Shown in pieces: positions 61,686-64,000 of a DNA stretch of 64,000 nucleotides. This DNA is from Bartonella machadoae (GTDB taxonomy: Bacteria > Pseudomonadota > Alphaproteobacteria > Rhizobiales > Rhizobiaceae). The stretch lies in contig NZ_CP087114.1 of the NCBI RefSeq assembly GCF_022559585.1, positions 1,281,095 to 1,345,094 on the forward strand. The letters run 5' to 3'. The translations under genes and the position numbers were made by a program. The first letter of the stretch is position 1. Each line of letters begins with the position of its first letter. A model generated the notes under the pieces. That model searched no databases and was not told the DNA's origin. It was given only the letters and a program-made list of their open reading frames with translations.

Positions 61686-61960
61686 AACGAATTCCTTGTT
61701 GATAGATGTTTCTTAATGACACTTAAAAAAAGTGCCGGGTGCTAAGAAACACGGCAACAAGCCCGTCGTTATGCTTTCCCCCGAAAGGGTATTTTATGGC
61801 ATAACCACACCCGACGAGGTCATTATATGCGTGTAACATATAATGAGTCAAAGCTTTTAATTGGCGGAGAAGAGACTGTTTCGGCAATCAATCCGCTTGT
61901 TGTTTTAAGGTGTTTCTTAGGCCCCTGATTCGAAGATATATGTTACAGAAATAATGTCAA
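61686..61960 (-). ncRNA. c4-like antisense RNA and antirepressor leader (copy 2)
   Basis: Same plan as copy 1: a TTGACA box at 61960-61955, loop bases 61920-61910 complementary over 11 bases to 61752-61742, and 61902-61895 complementary over 8 bases to 61762-61755. The first pair carries a compensated C-G to G-C exchange relative to copy 1; the second pair has several compensated changes. The third element near the start site (61715-61708) changes in step. Hairpin stems between are kept (GTTATGC/GCATAAC). Confidence 0.65.
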
Positions 61961-61999
61961 GTCTCTTTCGATAATTTTTGTCTTTAAATAATCATATAT

Positions 62000-62056
62000 T
62001 GTACAGTGTACATATTGAAATCTTTATTTATCAATGGGTTATGTGTACAATGTACA
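62000..62056. promoter_or_regulatory. Two operator-like palindromes
   Basis: TGTACAGTGTACA (62000-62012) and TGTACAATGTACA (62044-62056), 44 bases centre to centre, nearly four helical turns. They lie upstream of the c4-like/antirepressor transcription unit and are absent from copy 1. Likely binding sites of a phage repressor not in this window. 61961-62245 otherwise holds no gene. Confidence 0.6.
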
Positions 62057-62245
62057 GTCAATTTGAAAAGTTCTAACGCTAGCGATAGTTCGCGCTGTCC
62101 TGCCCCGCAACACTCCCAACCCGCTGGAAAGTACCTTTTGCATTGATTTTATTGCATTTTTTCTGGAAAAAGCCAAAATATAAGTGATAATTTGCTTTAA
62201 AAATTACAATTAAAGTGAGTAGTGTGTTTACATAGCTTAAGAACA

Positions 62246-62827
62246 TTATTTCTTTTTCTTATTAGCGGCATATTTTTGACGATCAAGTTGTCTCTGGATA
62301 TTTTTGATTAATCTCTCATTGGCATATTGTGTAATAGTATTTGCAATTTCTGGCTTGGACATTACTCTAGCAATTGATGGTCCTTCTTGTTTTGCAATAG
62401 GGAATTGATCACCATCGGCTCTTTGAAAAACATTGTTGCCCATTTTTAATTCAACACGCTTTGGAAAACTCCCACCTCGAATAAAAGCATGGGGTAAGAT
62501 TTCTTTTTTGCCAAACATTGTGTAGGTCACACCATGTTTTGTTTCTCTTGTTTTAAAAAATTTAAGAGGTATTGGTGTTCCAGAACCAATGATATCTGTC
62601 TCGAGAAGCTGTGCTGTAGCCTTGCCTTTAATATAAACACCTTTCTTGATACGCTTTGATTGGGCGGATGTAAGTTTAGAAACTTTCTTTTCGGCAAAGC
62701 GCTCTACTTGTTTTGCTGCGGTATTTACAGCATTACGCAAAGCCCAATTAAGGCGTGGAGCTTGAAGATTTGTAAAGGTATCCTTTGCTTGTTGAAGATA
62801 CCATTTTTGGTGGATAATTAATTTCAA
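62246..62827 (-). CDS. Prophage minor tail protein Z (gpZ-like)
   Basis: 193 residues, basic. Resembles the lambda gpZ family (PF06763): helical N-terminus with RLNWALRNAVNTAAKQVERF and KVSKLTSAQSKRIKKGVYIK, and the central YTMFGKKEILPHAFIRGGSF. In lambda Z comes after FII, but here it lies 3.4 kb upstream of the terminase genes, beyond the antirepressor cassette. Confidence 0.65.
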   Translation of the reverse strand: MKLIIHQKWYLQQAKDTFTNLQAPRLNWALRNAVNTAAKQVERFAEKKVSKLTSAQSKRIKKGVYIKGKATAQLLETDIIGSGTPIPLKFFKTRETKHGVTYTMFGKKEILPHAFIRGGSFPKRVELKMGNNVFQRADGDQFPIAKQEGPSIARVMSKPEIANTITQYANERLIKNIQRQLDRQKYAANKKKK

Positions 62828-62830
62828 CTT

Positions 62831-63151
62831 CTAAGCCTTTTTTGGAGTAGATGTTGCTGTCTTAGAAACTTTAGATGTTTTGGTTTGTTTGGGTGTGGTT
62901 TCCTCTACCACTGATTCAGTTGATGTTTGCCCATTTTTATTTTCTTCTTTTTCAACCTTTTCACTTGTCTTATCAGGCTTTGCATTTGTTTTGCTTTCAA
63001 CAAAAGGTTTTGCAGCATTGGCACGCTTAAGACGAGCATAGACCTGATTAGAAATTTCAACAAAAGGGGTATTTTGTGTAGAAGGTTCAAAACGAACGGT
63101 GCTTTTATTGTCGCCAACGACACAGATTGGTTTAGTGATGACAGCTTTCAT
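62831..63151 (-). CDS. Small phage protein with disordered tail
   Basis: 106 residues from ATG 63151 with AGGAG upstream. The first 45 residues (KAVITKPICVVGDNKSTVRF) may be a small beta domain; the remainder is a Lys/Glu/Thr/Ser-rich tail. Followed after 3 bases by gpZ, hence probably a head-tail gene. Not assigned. Confidence 0.5.
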   Translation of the reverse strand: MKAVITKPICVVGDNKSTVRFEPSTQNTPFVEISNQVYARLKRANAAKPFVESKTNAKPDKTSEKVEKEENKNGQTSTESVVEETTPKQTKTSKVSKTATSTPKKA

Positions 63152-63187
63152 TATTGCTCCTTTTGAGGAATGATTTAATGACATCAT

Positions 63188-63471
63188 GCGTCAAATATTG
63201 ATGTTTACACTGTGAAAAATGGACAAGCCAGAATTACCAAGAAAACCGGGCTCTTTAGCCATGTTTCAGGTCCATATTTTACCAAATTTTTAGGGAACAT
63301 TTTTGAATTTTAGACGCAATACGACTAGTGCAGTATTGTCATTAAATAGGATTTTTTACACGATGTCAATAGAAAAAATCATCATCTAGTATTTTTTTAT
63401 TTTTTTGATCAAAATCTGGTGTTTTTAGAAACAAAATAGCATATGTTGACGCACTCAAAAAGCAAGAAATT
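63188..63471 (+). other. AT-rich intergenic region
   Basis: 284 bases with no gene or clear repeat between the gpZ operon start and the hicB gene end. Confidence 0.5.
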
Positions 63472-63867
63472 CTAAATATTAAGCTCGTGACGCGCTGCTG
63501 TTGCCAAAAAAGCAGATCTTGTTAAGCCTCTTTCTTGTGCACAATTATCAATGGCACGTAAAAGTCCTCGTTCAATAGATATATTCATACGTACCACTTC
63601 AGCATCATTTTCAATAAAGGGGACTTGTATTAAAAAAGCTCCTTCTGCCAAAGCTGTTTTGACAGATTGCTGTTGTATGACTTCTTCAAATTTTAAGGGC
63701 ATAGGCACTGTATCCATATCTTCACAATAAAGTTGAAGGGCTTCAGTTGCATTTGTGATGAGATTTTTTTCTTCATCCGCAGCAGAAAAAAGTCCTTCAA
63801 AGTCAGGAAACTGAACACCAAAAGCAGAATCTTCATCTTTATGAACAAGAGCAAAAAATCTTTTCAT
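63472..63867 (-). CDS. hicB: HicB-type antitoxin
   Basis: 131 residues. N-terminal HicB fold (FFALVHKDEDSAFGVQFPDF, EGLFSAADEEKNLITNATEA) and C-terminal ribbon-helix-helix (VVRMNISIERGLLRAIDNCA, QERGLTRSAFLATAARHEL). ATG overlaps the hicA stop (ATGA), so the pair is translationally coupled. Intact pair, in contrast with the broken one at 50543. Confidence 0.87.
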   Translation of the reverse strand: MKRFFALVHKDEDSAFGVQFPDFEGLFSAADEEKNLITNATEALQLYCEDMDTVPMPLKFEEVIQQQSVKTALAEGAFLIQVPFIENDAEVVRMNISIERGLLRAIDNCAQERGLTRSAFLATAARHELNI

Positions 63868-64000
63868 TCTTCTTCTCCTTTTTTCAACCAGCCTGCTTGT
63901 TGCGCAATAGAACGTGCTGTACCAATAGGAAGATTTTTTTTAGGATGTGGGACAATAACAACTTTATCATCTTTTTTTAATTTATGATGAGAACCTCTCA
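63864..64000 (-). CDS. hicA: HicA toxin, partial (runs off window)
   Basis: Last 44 residues of HicA with the catalytic GSHHKL motif at the window edge, followed by VVIVPHPKKNLPIGTARSIA and QQAGWLKKGEEE. HicA is an mRNA interferase of the dsRBD fold. The start is outside the window. Stop overlaps the hicB start. Confidence 0.85.
   Translation of the reverse strand, partial: RGSHHKLKKDDKVVIVPHPKKNLPIGTARSIAQQAGWLKKGEEE

Larger units (their letters stand above)
60635..61960 (-). repeat. Antirepressor cassette, copy 2
   Basis: Same gene order as 51176-52507. The two copies lie about 9.46 kb apart and have the same orientation; recombination between them would remove the higBA-head block. Confidence 0.85.

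Noticed and set aside
1..64000. tRNA, rRNA or tRNA-site integration
   Set aside because: No cloverleaf-like or rRNA sequence recognised; the main prophage uses transposition and not a tRNA site.

Overview
The window looks like chromosome from a small AT-rich alphaproteobacterium, most likely Bartonella. This rests on the overall character of the genes (Mu-like prophage genes, AntA-type antirepressors, HicAB and HigBA pairs, decayed transporter genes) and is inferred from memory of the families, not from a database search. Almost everything after about 5 kb is prophage DNA or decayed prophage DNA.

Region 1 (1-5.0 kb) is chromosomal and decaying: an intact YbfB-type MFS transporter, a FAD/NAD(P)-binding oxidoreductase broken by several frameshifts, a frameshifted multi-pass membrane protein, and an intact 4-oxalocrotonate tautomerase-like protein. 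Region 2 (5.02-13.19 kb) is a second copy of a contractile-tail module plus a DnaB-type helicase. It is cut off inside the sheath gene on its left and abuts the left end of a Mu-like prophage on its right.

Region 3 (13,187-50,542, about 37.4 kb) is a nearly complete transposable prophage. The order is repressor / Ner / DnaA-like / ParB-like / MuA / MuB / early genes / gp16 / Mor-like activator / lysis genes (GH19 endolysin, holin-like, overlapping Rz-Rz1) / Mu-type head genes / P2-type contractile-tail genes / helicase. Both ends carry matching inverted termini (18 of 22 bases). A 23-bp palindromic element stands 50-60 bp before three late gene blocks and is the probable late promoter class served by the Mor-like protein. 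The right end of the prophage lies inside a hicA toxin gene whose 3' half and hicB partner remain; the 5' half is not at the left end, so the left flank has been rearranged.

Region 4 (50.5-64 kb) is toxin-antitoxin genes and a lambda-type head module on the minus strand (terminase, portal, protease/scaffold, decoration protein, capsid, head-tail joining). It has no tail or lysis genes beyond one gpZ-like gene. Two copies of an antirepressor cassette bracket the head module. Each has a long structured leader in which two loop segments are complementary to the region just before the antirepressor start, and the pairing is kept by compensatory changes between the copies. This is the layout of phage P1/P7 c4 antisense RNA and is the most interesting regulatory system here. 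Other notable signals are four palindromes inside the ParB-like gene, a three-unit 200-bp repeat with conserved small ORFs, and a probable programmed -1 frameshift in the tail-chaperone gene.
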